DNA of 64,000 nucleotides from NCBI RefSeq assembly GCF_002847015.1, contig NZ_CP025085.1, positions 1,612,001 to 1,676,000 on the forward strand, given 5' to 3'. This DNA comes from Prodigiosinella confusarubida. GTDB taxonomy: Bacteria > Pseudomonadota > Gammaproteobacteria > Enterobacterales > Enterobacteriaceae. Both the position numbers and the translations under genes were made by a program. Below are positions 33,762-42,098 of the stretch, one piece after another (the first letter of the stretch is position 1; every line of letters starts with the position of its first letter). The notes under the pieces are model-generated. The model saw nothing but the letters and a program-made list of their open reading frames with translations. It searched no databases and was not told where the DNA came from.

Positions 33762-34484
33762 ATGAATCAGACTTATGGACTTGAAAGAGATACGTTTTTT
33801 CAACAAAAAGATGACGTTATTTATCACGCGTTATTGAATGCCATTGTTGAGCATCAGTTATTGCCGGGAACGAAATTACCGGAGGAGGCGCTGGCTGACG
33901 TTTTTGACGTTAGCCGTACCGGGATTCGAAAAGTATTACAGCGTCTTGCGACAGTGCAAATGATCACGTTAACGCCCAAACGTGGTGCACAGGTAGCCAC
34001 GCCTACAGTAGACGACGCGCGAGAGATCTTTCAGACCCGCAGTCTGCTGGAGTGTTCCAACCTGCCACAGGTAGTGGCGCACTGCCAACCCACGCATCGG
34101 GCGGCGCTGGAAAAGCTGGTGCAGTCCGAACAACAGGCTCATCAGGCGCAGAATGGACCGGAAGCCATACGACTCTCCGCCGCATTTCACATTCAACTGC
34201 AAGCGGTCTCGGGCAATACTGTGCTGACGGGTTTGGTGTCGCAACTTACCCTCCGTTCGTCACTGGTGATTGCCGCCTATGGCGCACCCTGGCAGCAGGG
34301 CTGCCGCTGTCATGATCACCACACTTTGCTGGATCTGTTACAGCAAGGGGATGTTCCGGCGTTGTCGGCAGAGATGCAGCAGCATTTCAGCGATATCGTT
34401 GCCAGCTTACGTTTTGATCAAGATAGTGAAAATGTGCCGGATTTTGCCCGTCTGTTTGGCAAAGTCGGGGAGAAAAAGGCATGA
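33762..34484 (+). CDS. hpxS: GntR-family allantoin-responsive regulator HpxS
   Basis: A 240-residue FadR-type regulator. The winged helix (LPEEALADVFDVSRTGIRKV, residues about 40-60) precedes an FCD domain with AFHIQLQAVSGNTVL and CRCHDHHTLLDLL. Start ATG 33762 gives MNQTYGLERD; an upstream in-frame ATG at 33699 sits on the operator and is rejected. It is the first gene of hpxS-hpxA-hpxB and overlaps hpxA by 4 bp (ATGA). In Klebsiella HpxS represses without allantoin and activates with it, together with NAC. Confidence 0.85.
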   Translation: MNQTYGLERDTFFQQKDDVIYHALLNAIVEHQLLPGTKLPEEALADVFDVSRTGIRKVLQRLATVQMITLTPKRGAQVATPTVDDAREIFQTRSLLECSNLPQVVAHCQPTHRAALEKLVQSEQQAHQAQNGPEAIRLSAAFHIQLQAVSGNTVLTGLVSQLTLRSSLVIAAYGAPWQQGCRCHDHHTLLDLLQQGDVPALSAEMQQHFSDIVASLRFDQDSENVPDFARLFGKVGEKKA

Positions 34485-35218
34485 ATGGGCGTGTCATTCA
34501 AGTGATCAACCCCAATACCAGCTTGGCAATGACTGAAACCATCGGCGCGGCGGCACGGCGAGTGGCCGCAATAGGTACTGAAATTATCGCCGTCTGTCCT
34601 TCGCAGGGGGCACCTTCCATTGAGGGCCACTTTGATGAAGCCATTGCCGCCATCGGTGTGCTGGAACAAATCAAACAGGGGAAAACCCAGGGCGTTGATG
34701 GTCATGTTATTGCCTGTTTTGGTGATCCGGGATTGCTAGCTGCGCGGGAACTGGCCAGTGCCCCGGTGATAGGTATTGCAGAAGCGGCTATGCATATGGC
34801 AACGCTGGTGGCGACGCGTTTTTCCATTGTCACTACGCTGCCGCGCACGTTGATTATTGCCCGCCATTTATTACAGCGTTACGGTTTTGAGCACCATTGC
34901 GCGGCATTGCATGCCATCGATCTGCCAGTGCTGGCGCTGGAAGACGGCCAGGGCCTGGCGCAACAGAAGGTCAGGGAGCTTTGTATACAATCTATGCATA
35001 AAGATGGATCCGGAGCCATCGTGCTGGGCTGTGGCGGTATGGCGGATCTGGCCATGGAGTTGACGCAGGAACTGGGGATTCCGGTGATCGATGGCGTCAG
35101 TGCCGCCATCAAGTTGCTTGAGTCACTTGCGGCGCTGGGACTGACCACCAGCAAACGGGGTGATCTTGATTATCCGCTCGCTAAACCGCTGACGGGCATA
35201 TTCAGCCAGTTACAGTAA
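34481..35218 (+). CDS. hpxA: Allantoin racemase HpxA
   Basis: A 245-residue Asp/Glu/hydantoin racemase. The two catalytic cysteines of the family are in ACFGDPG (Cys79) and LGCGGMADL (Cys184). It interconverts R- and S-allantoin so that the stereospecific downstream steps can use both. Translationally coupled to hpxS (ATGA). The codons for residues 167-170 contain TTGTATACAA (34981-34990), an exact copy of the upstream HpxS operator. Confidence 0.88.
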   Translation: MNGRVIQVINPNTSLAMTETIGAAARRVAAIGTEIIAVCPSQGAPSIEGHFDEAIAAIGVLEQIKQGKTQGVDGHVIACFGDPGLLAARELASAPVIGIAEAAMHMATLVATRFSIVTTLPRTLIIARHLLQRYGFEHHCAALHAIDLPVLALEDGQGLAQQKVRELCIQSMHKDGSGAIVLGCGGMADLAMELTQELGIPVIDGVSAAIKLLESLAALGLTTSKRGDLDYPLAKPLTGIFSQLQ

Positions 35219-35242
35219 CGCAGCAAATAGAGGAATAGCGTA

Positions 35243-36199
35243 ATGAAGACATCACCAACGTGGATGACTGAGGGATTTGATGACCATTATCCACGGGATT
35301 TAATCGGTTATGCCGGTAAGCCGCCTCATGCCAACTGGCCGGGACAGGCGCGGATTGCGGTGCAGTTCGTGCTGAACTACGAGGAAGGTGCGGAAAATAA
35401 TGTGTTGCATGGTGATGCTGGGTCTGAACAGTTTCTTTCCGATATCATTGGCGCGGCCAGTTATCCGGCGCGGCATATGTCGATGGACTCGTTATATGAA
35501 TATGGCCCCAGAGTCGGTTTCTGGCGTATTCATCAGGAGTTTCAGCGCCGTGGACTGCCACTCACCATTTTTGGCGTGGCAATGGCGCTGGTGCGTAATC
35601 CGGCAGTAGTCGAGGCGATCACATCTGCCGGTTACGATGTGGTAAGCCACGGTTGGCGCTGGATCCACTATCAGGATATGGATATTGACATCGAACGTCA
35701 GCATATGCGGCAGGCGGTGGAAGTGCTGACCGCGCTATTTGGCCAGCCGCCGCTAGGCTGGTACACCGGGCGCGACAGTCCCAATACCCGCCAACTGGTG
35801 GTCGAGCAGGGTGGTTTTCTGTATGACAGTGATTACTATGGCGATGATCTGCCGTTCTGGATGCCGGTGGCGCGAGCCGATGGCGAGACTCAACCGCACT
35901 TGATTGTGCCTTATACACTGGAAACCAACGATATGCGTTTTGCCTCGCCACAGGGCTTCAACAGTGGCGACCAGTTCTTTACCTATCTGAAAGACAGCTT
36001 TGATGTGTTGTATGCCGAAGGTGAAGACGCGCCAAAAATGCTATCGATTGGTATGCACTGCCGTCTGTTGGGACGACCGGGTCGCTTCCGGGCGTTGCAG
36101 CGTTTCCTTGATTACATCCAGCAGCATGATCGGGTGTGGATCTGTCGTCGTCAGGATATTGCCGAGCACTGGCGTGATCAGCATCCGTATCAGGGCTGA
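35243..36199 (+). CDS. hpxB: Cofactor-independent allantoinase (PuuE/HpxB)
   Basis: A 318-residue polysaccharide-deacetylase-fold (NodB-like) protein that hydrolyses allantoin to allantoate without the metal centre of AllB-type allantoinases. PuuE landmarks are visible: YPRDLIGYAGKPPHANWPG, NYEEGAENNVLHGD, VSHGWRWIHYQD and GMHCRLLGRPGR. It is the last gene of hpxSAB, 24 bp after hpxA and before a clear terminator. Confidence 0.9.
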   Translation: MKTSPTWMTEGFDDHYPRDLIGYAGKPPHANWPGQARIAVQFVLNYEEGAENNVLHGDAGSEQFLSDIIGAASYPARHMSMDSLYEYGPRVGFWRIHQEFQRRGLPLTIFGVAMALVRNPAVVEAITSAGYDVVSHGWRWIHYQDMDIDIERQHMRQAVEVLTALFGQPPLGWYTGRDSPNTRQLVVEQGGFLYDSDYYGDDLPFWMPVARADGETQPHLIVPYTLETNDMRFASPQGFNSGDQFFTYLKDSFDVLYAEGEDAPKMLSIGMHCRLLGRPGRFRALQRFLDYIQQHDRVWICRRQDIAEHWRDQHPYQG

Positions 36200-36236
36200 T
36201 TGCAGGAATATCGGTGTCGCTTTCTTGGCTTCAGGC

Positions 36237-36275
36237 AATTAATGTCACCAATAGGTGGCACTAATTGGTTTTTTT
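36237..36275 (+). terminator. hpxSAB terminator
   Basis: Arms 36237-36249 and 36254-36266 (11 of 13 Watson-Crick pairs, one G-U) around an AATA loop, followed by seven T residues (36269-36275). Confidence 0.82.
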
Positions 36276-36324
36276 GCATTTTATGATACTTATAGGCGTC
36301 GTTAATTCTGGTGGTATTTATGAA

Positions 36325-36375
36325 ACCTATAGGTAACGTTAAATGACATTTTTATAGATAATGTAACCTACTGGT
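36325..36375. promoter_or_regulatory. Candidate operators upstream of hipA
   Basis: ACCTATAGGT (36325-36334, perfect palindrome) and ACCTACTGGT (36366-36375) are 41 bp apart, about four helical turns, and 58-108 bp before the hipA start. HipB-type antitoxins autorepress through spaced palindromes. The assignment is by position only. Confidence 0.45.
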
Positions 36376-36432
36376 ATCTTTAATCGCCTTTATGGTATTT
36401 TATGTGTTGTATATCACGCATAAAGAGGGTGT

Positions 36433-37782
36433 ATGGAGCGACTCACTGTACAGGTGTTTATTGACAATGTGTGGCAGGATATAGCCGAGATCGTGTTTCC
36501 CAGCAGCGGGCAGAATAGCTATCGTCTGACACAACTGGACTACGATTCCAATTATGCCATTGAGCACTTGGGCTATGATGACCATCATGCCGTTTCTGTG
36601 AATCATCCAGTCCAGATTTACTTTGATGATGGCGGTCACCCAGGATGGATGTGTTTTCTGGATGACATTATCCCTGCCGGAGCCAGCCGGCGCTATTGGG
36701 TGCAGCATCTCGATATTTCGAGCCTGACCCCTGATCAGCAAGACTATGTCTTGTTGAGACATGGCACCATTGCGCCGGTAGGGAATCTGCGAATCAAGGA
36801 ATCGCTTCCCGACCTTCCGGTGGAAGACGGACGCCGATACTTTGCTCTGGATGAGGTTAAAAACCGGGCCTCCGATTTTCTGGATTATGCGCAGCAGCGC
36901 GGCGCGGCCGCTGGAGGGGCAACCGGTGCGGGAGGCGAGGCGCCAAAGCTCCTGCTGCGTTGTAATGGCGACGATCAGGTATGGATCGATACTTGGCAGA
37001 ACGAGATTGACTGTCGGGATCCCGCCTATCTGGTCAAATTCCCGCGTGGTCAGCGCCACGAAATTGACTGTGACATTCTTCGCGCCGAGTTTCATTATTA
37101 TCATGAATTGACGGACATGGGATTCGATACCATCCCTGTAGCGGGCATGCGTCTGGAAGAAGGTCGCTATTACCCGTCACTCTGGTTACCCCGGTTTGAT
37201 TTGGTGTATACCGATAACGGTATCGTGAAACGTTATGGTATGGAGTCGGTGTATTCTCTGCTGCGGGCTGGATCGGGAAGCTTACTGCGGCATGATCAGG
37301 TTATCCGGGCGTTGGTTAAACAAATTTCTTCCAGCCATACGGTCAGGGAGCAGGGCAAGCCTTTTGATATTCAGTCGTTTGTTGTTGAATGGGTTCGTCG
37401 TGATTTGCTGAATATTGTGTTCGGTAATAGTGACAACCATGGTCGAAATACCGCGTTTCTTAAAGATGAACTGGGGATTCGATTGGCACCGATTTACGAT
37501 TTTGCGCCGATGAAAGCCGATCCTGAAGGAATCGCCAGAGCGACGAAATGGCCGGAGCCGCTGGAAAGTGGTGGCGAGTACCAGTTTGGACGGATAGCGG
37601 AATTATTGTCCGATATGGTGCCTGAACAACGACTGATGGAAAAACTGCGTGAGACAGCCGTGCAGTTAGTTGGTCTGAAAGCGCGCCTTCGCCAGCGTGG
37701 CGTACCGGAGCAGATACTGAACATGCCCTCGATTGGGTTTGATTATATTTCTGATAAGCTGGCGAGATGGGGATTGTTATGA
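36433..37782 (+). CDS. HipA-family serine/threonine kinase toxin
   Basis: A 449-residue HipA-like protein. It has the Gly-rich loop GAGGEAPKLLL (165-175), ATP-site Lys202 (YLVKFP), a catalytic loop with Asn332, Asp334, His336 and Asn339 (GNSDNHGRN), and metal-site Asp356 (YDFAPM). E. coli HipA phosphorylates glutamyl-tRNA synthetase and arrests growth; the target here is unknown. All key kinase residues are present, so the enzyme looks active. A helix-turn-helix gene overlaps its stop, so the toxin gene comes first, the reverse of hipBA. SD AGAGGG precedes the ATG. Confidence 0.85.
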   Translation: MERLTVQVFIDNVWQDIAEIVFPSSGQNSYRLTQLDYDSNYAIEHLGYDDHHAVSVNHPVQIYFDDGGHPGWMCFLDDIIPAGASRRYWVQHLDISSLTPDQQDYVLLRHGTIAPVGNLRIKESLPDLPVEDGRRYFALDEVKNRASDFLDYAQQRGAAAGGATGAGGEAPKLLLRCNGDDQVWIDTWQNEIDCRDPAYLVKFPRGQRHEIDCDILRAEFHYYHELTDMGFDTIPVAGMRLEEGRYYPSLWLPRFDLVYTDNGIVKRYGMESVYSLLRAGSGSLLRHDQVIRALVKQISSSHTVREQGKPFDIQSFVVEWVRRDLLNIVFGNSDNHGRNTAFLKDELGIRLAPIYDFAPMKADPEGIARATKWPEPLESGGEYQFGRIAELLSDMVPEQRLMEKLRETAVQLVGLKARLRQRGVPEQILNMPSIGFDYISDKLARWGLL

Positions 37783-38261
37783 GCGGCAATACCAATGATA
37801 CGGATGCGATTTATAAAACCATTCAGCAGATAAAACGGCGTGCTCTGGAACAATCTTCGGCTTCGACTACGATGACGGATGATAACATTGCTCCCGGACA
37901 GAAAACGTTACCGGGGAGAGTCTCCGTAACCGGGAAAGTTCGTGCGTCAAAACACAGTAAACCGCTGAATGCCAGCGAAAGGAAATCCGAGATGCGCGCG
38001 GTCATTCGCAAGCTGATTTACGGTGAGCTATCGCAAGGACAGGCGCTTCAGGCGTTGCGCATTCAGGTGCTGGGGCTTAGGCAGGACGCTTATGCCGGCA
38101 TGGTCAGAGTGTCCCGTAAAACCTTGTCTGAGATAGAGAACGACAAGGGAAATTACACCGCTGACATCATCAATAAAGTGTTTAAACCCTTTGGGCTTAA
38201 GGTTGGATTGATGCCAGTGTCTCCCAGCCTGTTAAAAGAAATTATCGCCACAATTGTTTGA
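37779..38261 (+). CDS. HipB-like XRE antitoxin, encoded after the toxin
   Basis: A 160-residue protein whose C-terminal half is a Cro/CI-type helix-turn-helix (RQDAYAGMVRVSRKTLSEIE near 105-125, then FKPFGLKVGLMP). The N-terminal 65 residues are polar and probably flexible, an unusual extension for HipB (88 residues in E. coli), which instead has a disordered C-tail. ATG 37779 overlaps the hipA TGA (ATGA), so the two are translationally coupled. It likely binds and silences HipA and represses the operon. Confidence 0.78.
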   Translation: MSGNTNDTDAIYKTIQQIKRRALEQSSASTTMTDDNIAPGQKTLPGRVSVTGKVRASKHSKPLNASERKSEMRAVIRKLIYGELSQGQALQALRIQVLGLRQDAYAGMVRVSRKTLSEIENDKGNYTADIINKVFKPFGLKVGLMPVSPSLLKEIIATIV

Positions 38262-38264
38262 TAG

Positions 38265-38315
38265 CAGGGCGAGTGGATGCAAAAGGTGAGGTGTTGTGAC
38301 GTGAACCTCGCCCTG
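38265..38315. terminator. Inverted repeat between hipB and hpxZ
   Basis: CAGGGCGAG (38265-38273) and CTCGCCCTG (38307-38315) pair perfectly across a 33-nt loop, between convergent genes. It may act as a bidirectional terminator stem; there is no long T run. Confidence 0.5.
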
Positions 38316-38339
38316 TGTATTTTCCCGCTTATCCTTCTG

Positions 38340-38723
38340 TCACGCCATCACACTCACATGTGCCGCTACAATGCGCCAGCCTTGTTCGGTTCTGATCCAG
38401 GTCTGCATCTGACGGCCAATCTTCTCTGTGCCTGCCCGGCGGAACTCCGTGCTGGCGACGGCCATATCCTGACCATAGGTGGTGATTACCGTATTTTGTA
38501 ATTGTCGGTCCAGCCCTGCTGATGGGCGTGTGGCGCGAAAATCGCGAATCTGTTCAATACCGTACAGATTCTCGGACGCGCCGTAACGTACGGTGCGAGC
38601 ATCGTGCCAGAATAATTCATCCAGCACCTCAACATCATTGCCGGTGAGGGCTTTTTCATAGCGATAAAAGGCAGTAGTGACGTCCATCAGTACGTCGGGG
38701 AGATTGATGTCATTCAACTTCAT
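38340..38723 (-). CDS. hpxZ: Oxalurate catabolism protein HpxZ (NTF2-like, DUF3225)
   Basis: A 127-residue single-domain protein with the cone-like NTF2 fold signature of DUF3225 ([52 protein letters not shown]). It ends the hpxW-X-Y-Z operon, 15 bp after hpxY. No catalytic role is established; in this family it always accompanies an AtzE-type amidase. A role in oxalurate breakdown is inferred from that association. Confidence 0.85.
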   Translation of the reverse strand: MKLNDINLPDVLMDVTTAFYRYEKALTGNDVEVLDELFWHDARTVRYGASENLYGIEQIRDFRATRPSAGLDRQLQNTVITTYGQDMAVASTEFRRAGTEKIGRQMQTWIRTEQGWRIVAAHVSVMA

Positions 38724-38738
38724 GGTGATATTCCGTGT

Positions 38739-40139
38739 TTATGATAATTGAGCCGCTGGGGGCAATACTTGTGCAATACCTTGTTGTTCCAACTGCCATG
38801 CCGCCCGTAGTGCTATATCTTCCCGCCAGGGGGCGGCAATTAGCTGTACGCCGATGGGCAGACCGCACGTGGTCGCCAGCGGTACGGTGACAACAGGCAG
38901 ACCGAGAAAGGATATCGGTTGTGTGAGCATGCCCATGCTGGCGCGGATAGGTAAATCCTCGTTGTTGATATGCATGGTTTCCTGACCGATTCGTGTTGCC
39001 GGACAGGGTGTGGCCGGGGCAATCAGTACATCGGTATGCTCAAACAGCGGCAGTACCTGCTGGCGGAAGTGATCGCGAAAACGCTGCGCTTGTACATACC
39101 AGACCGCCGGGATCATCGCGCCGGCCATCAGTCGCTCCCGTGACAGCGGTTCAAACAGGTCTGGTGTGGCGCGCAGCGCTGGAAGGTACTGATTACCGCC
39201 CTCGCTGGCGGAGAGGATAAACGCGGCGGTACGTGCCAGAGCAGCTTGCGCCAACGTCACTTCATCTGCGGCATTGAGCGCATGCGCCACCTGTTGTACC
39301 GCAGTTTTAGCGTGATCGTCACACCAGTCGGCAAAATAACCGCCCAGCACCTTGCAGCGCAGCGGTTGGTCTGCGGACAATTGTCCGTAGGTGTTCAGCG
39401 AGGATTGTGATGCCTGAAAACGATCCGCGGCATCCGCGCCTTGTAGTACATCAAACACCTGAGCCAGGTCTTCGGTACTGCGGGCCAACGGACCGATGTG
39501 GTCCAGACTGGCGACAAACGGTTGTGTACCGCTGCGGGAAAGCCGGCCGAACGTGGGCTTGAGGCCAAAGATACCGCACAGTGACGCCGGGACGCGGATG
39601 GAGCCATTGGTGTCGCTGCCGAGGGAAAAATTGACCAGCCCGGCTGCCACTGCCGCCGCCGAGCCGCCGGATGATCCTCCCGCGATGCGCGTCACATCAT
39701 GCGGATTGTGGGTTGCACCGTAGTGGCTGTTTTCGGTGGTAAAACCGTAGGCGTAGGCATCCATATTGAGCAAGCCGGAAAGTAGCGCGCCCTGTCCGGC
39801 AAGTTGGCGCACGGCAAACGCATCTTGTGTGGCGGGCGGGCGTTGGCTGAACAGTTTGGCACCCGCCAGTGTGGTTTCACCCGCGACATCAAACAGGTTT
39901 TTCACTGCATAGGGCACGCCGGCTAACGGTGGCAATGGATCCCCGTAACGCCGTTGCTGGTCGAGACGATCGGCTTCGTCCAGTATGCGCTGGTAGGTAA
40001 TGTGGGTGTAGGCGTTAAGCGTTGGATTATTGTATTCAATGTTCGCCAGTGTCTGTCGGGCAATTTCCTGAGCCGACAGCTCACCGCGGACCAGCAGTTC
40101 ACGCAACTGGCGAATGGATAACTGACCGGGATGATTCAT
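38739..40139 (-). CDS. hpxY: AtzE-family amidohydrolase HpxY (oxalurate step)
   Basis: A 466-residue amidase-signature enzyme of the AtzE type. The triad is Lys80 ([11 protein letters not shown]), Ser156 (GGSSGGS) and Ser180 ([12 protein letters not shown]). AtzE of cyanuric-acid degraders hydrolyses 1-carboxybiuret together with the small subunit AtzG; here the AtzG-like hpxX lies directly upstream with an ATGA overlap. In the hpx context the substrate is probably oxalurate, whose terminal ureido group is chemically similar. That substrate is an inference. Confidence 0.85.
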   Translation of the reverse strand: MNHPGQLSIRQLRELLVRGELSAQEIARQTLANIEYNNPTLNAYTHITYQRILDEADRLDQQRRYGDPLPPLAGVPYAVKNLFDVAGETTLAGAKLFSQRPPATQDAFAVRQLAGQGALLSGLLNMDAYAYGFTTENSHYGATHNPHDVTRIAGGSSGGSAAAVAAGLVNFSLGSDTNGSIRVPASLCGIFGLKPTFGRLSRSGTQPFVASLDHIGPLARSTEDLAQVFDVLQGADAADRFQASQSSLNTYGQLSADQPLRCKVLGGYFADWCDDHAKTAVQQVAHALNAADEVTLAQAALARTAAFILSASEGGNQYLPALRATPDLFEPLSRERLMAGAMIPAVWYVQAQRFRDHFRQQVLPLFEHTDVLIAPATPCPATRIGQETMHINNEDLPIRASMGMLTQPISFLGLPVVTVPLATTCGLPIGVQLIAAPWREDIALRAAWQLEQQGIAQVLPPAAQLS

Positions 40140-40333
40140 GGCTGATACACTCCGGCGACTTCCTGCCGACCATCAAGGGGATAGTCCATCAATGGCTGCG
40201 CCATCGCCGCGATACGGCTGAACTGGCGTTGTAATTCCTGGCGACGGGCGTCATCCAGCGTCAACGTCAGCAGTGTTTCCATCTGTTCCAGATAAGTACA
40301 AAGTGCCGCGTTATCAATATGTTGATTACTCAT
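40136..40333 (-). CDS. hpxX: HpxX, AtzG-like small subunit (DUF4089)
   Basis: A 65-residue protein of the DUF4089 family, predicted all-helical (YLEQMETLLTLTLDDARRQE). AGGAGG lies 10 bp before the ATG. The AtzG homologue is needed for folding and stability of AtzE, so HpxX is expected to form a hetero-oligomer with HpxY; the overlapping start and stop codons favour equimolar synthesis. Confidence 0.82.
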   Translation of the reverse strand: MSNQHIDNAALCTYLEQMETLLTLTLDDARRQELQRQFSRIAAMAQPLMDYPLDGRQEVAGVYQP

Positions 40334-40363
40334 GATTCGGTTAGCCTCCTGAGGATGATGCGA

Positions 40364-41950
40364 TTAAAAGCCGGCGGCACTGCCGTTGCTCCGGGGATCA
40401 AATGCGCCTTCCAGCATGCCGTTAACGTGACGCACAATGGCGCCAGCGTGACCAACGGTTTCACTGAAACCGGGGAGTAGTTCCACGTCATGTCCCAGTG
40501 TGCGTAGTGCGTCTACTGTCGCGGGAGTAAAGCGGTCTTCCAGCTTGAGGGTATCGGTGGATTGACCCCAGGTGCGGCCGAGCAGCCAGCGCGGGGCGGT
40601 AATTGTCTGTTGCAGTGGTAAACCCTGCACGACATGACGGATAAACAGCGCGGCCTGCGTTTGTGGCTGACCGTCGCCACCCATTGAACCGTAAACCATC
40701 GTACGGCCGTCTGACAGACGGGCGGCGGCGGGATTCAGGGTATGGAACGGTTGCTTGCCCGGTTCCAGCGCCAGCAGATGATGAGGATCAAGGCTGAAAG
40801 ACGCGCCGCGGTTCTGCCATAACACGCCTGTTCCTGGCAGCACTATGCCACTGCCAAATTCGTGATAAATGCTCTGGATAAAAGACACCGCCAGTCCGTT
40901 ACGATCGCAAACCCCCATCCATACCGTGTCGCCAGGACCTTTCCCCTCGCCCCACGGTGCGGCGGCACGGGTATTGACTCGCTGGCTCAGCGTATTGAGA
41001 TGGTGGCTTTCCAGCAGACTTTGAATATCCTGAGTGATGTAGCGTGGATCGGTAATAAAACGGTCACGCAGACCGAATGCCAGCTTGGTGGCTTCTACAA
41101 TACGGTGCACGGTCTGGCTGTCGCTTTGATCTGCTATTTCCAGACGGTCGGTAATACCGAGGATCGCCAGGGAAACCAGTCCTTGCGTCGGGGGCGCGAG
41201 GTTGAAAATTTCTCCCCGGCTGTGTGCTAACCGTAATGGCGTGGTACGGCGAGCGTGATAGCCGGCCAGATCATCAGCAGTGATAGGCATGCCCAGTTGT
41301 GCCATTTGCTGTGCCATACGGTGCGCCAGAGCACCATGGTAAAAACTGTCCAGCCCGTCTTCGGCCAGCTGGGTCAGGGTGTGAGCCAGATCGGGCTGAA
41401 TGAAGCGGCTACCGGTGCGAGGGATCGTTCCCTCGGGTAGAAACATCTGACAAAACGCCGGGAAATCGTTGAGTTCATGATAACGACTGGTCAATGCGTC
41501 TTCCTGCGACTGGGTGACAGGAATTCCCTCACGGGCATAGTGAATAGCATCGGCCAGCAAGCGTGACAACGGCAGCGGCTTGCCGCCCATTTCAGCTGAA
41601 CAGGACAATGCTTCCTGCCAACCGCCAATCGTCCCCGCCACGGTCAGTGCTGCTTTCGGGCCTCGGTGCGGAATATGTGTTTCACCGGCATACAGTGCCC
41701 GGTTAGCCAGTGAACCGGCGCTTCCGCTGGCATCAATGGCGATAGGCTCGCCTTCTGGCGGCACAATCAACCAGAAGCCGTCGCCACCCAGACTGTTCAT
41801 ATGTGGATATACCACCGCGATAGCCGCAGCGGCGGCCACCATTGCTTCAATGGCGTTACCACCTTCCCGCAGAATGGTTTGCGCGGTGGTGCTCGCCAGG
41901 TGATGTGGTGTTACCGCCATCCCCGATGGGGCAATATTACTTTGCATCAT
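40364..41950 (-). CDS. hpxW: Oxamate amidohydrolase HpxW (gamma-glutamyltranspeptidase fold)
   Basis: A 528-residue Ntn hydrolase that self-cleaves to expose a catalytic Thr, here near residue 342 in GPGDTVWMGV. N-terminal landmarks are ILREGGNAIEAMVAAAAA and MNSLGGDGFWL; the small subunit has GTGVLWQNRGASFSL and MVYGSMGGDGQPQ. K. pneumoniae HpxW hydrolyses oxamate to oxalate and ammonia and shows the same GGT-like architecture. It has no signal peptide, unlike periplasmic GGT. Starts at 41965 (GTG), 41950 and 41947 are possible. First gene of hpxWXYZ. Confidence 0.86.
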   Translation of the reverse strand: MMQSNIAPSGMAVTPHHLASTTAQTILREGGNAIEAMVAAAAAIAVVYPHMNSLGGDGFWLIVPPEGEPIAIDASGSAGSLANRALYAGETHIPHRGPKAALTVAGTIGGWQEALSCSAEMGGKPLPLSRLLADAIHYAREGIPVTQSQEDALTSRYHELNDFPAFCQMFLPEGTIPRTGSRFIQPDLAHTLTQLAEDGLDSFYHGALAHRMAQQMAQLGMPITADDLAGYHARRTTPLRLAHSRGEIFNLAPPTQGLVSLAILGITDRLEIADQSDSQTVHRIVEATKLAFGLRDRFITDPRYITQDIQSLLESHHLNTLSQRVNTRAAAPWGEGKGPGDTVWMGVCDRNGLAVSFIQSIYHEFGSGIVLPGTGVLWQNRGASFSLDPHHLLALEPGKQPFHTLNPAAARLSDGRTMVYGSMGGDGQPQTQAALFIRHVVQGLPLQQTITAPRWLLGRTWGQSTDTLKLEDRFTPATVDALRTLGHDVELLPGFSETVGHAGAIVRHVNGMLEGAFDPRSNGSAAGF

Positions 41951-41998
41951 TTTTTCTAATCTCACGGAGCGTTGTGGTTGTAGGGTGTCCGGGGTAAA

Positions 41999-42013
41999 GC
42001 AAAACCCGTTCCA
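41999..42013 (-). promoter_or_regulatory. Sigma-54-like promoter of hpxWXYZ
   Basis: The minus strand reads TGGAAC-GGGTT-TTGC(T), one mismatch to TGGCAC-N5-TTGC with the correct GG-N10-GC spacing, 49 bp before the hpxW start and inside the intergenic region shared with the divergent RpiR gene. Confidence 0.62.
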
Positions 42014-42098
42014 TCTTTTTCCACTTGCCGTATACGCAACGCTTTATGATATGGTGCAACAAGATGATACGGCTGAAACGAAAGTTACAGAGGCAGGC

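Noticed and set aside
36247-36256. ACCAATAGGT as a third hipA operator
   Set aside because: It is formed by the loop and inner stem of the hpxSAB terminator, so its palindromy has another explanation.
36400-37104. 234-codon reverse ORF inside hipA
   Set aside because: It has no recognisable domain or ribosome site and is fully explained as the antisense of a real kinase gene.
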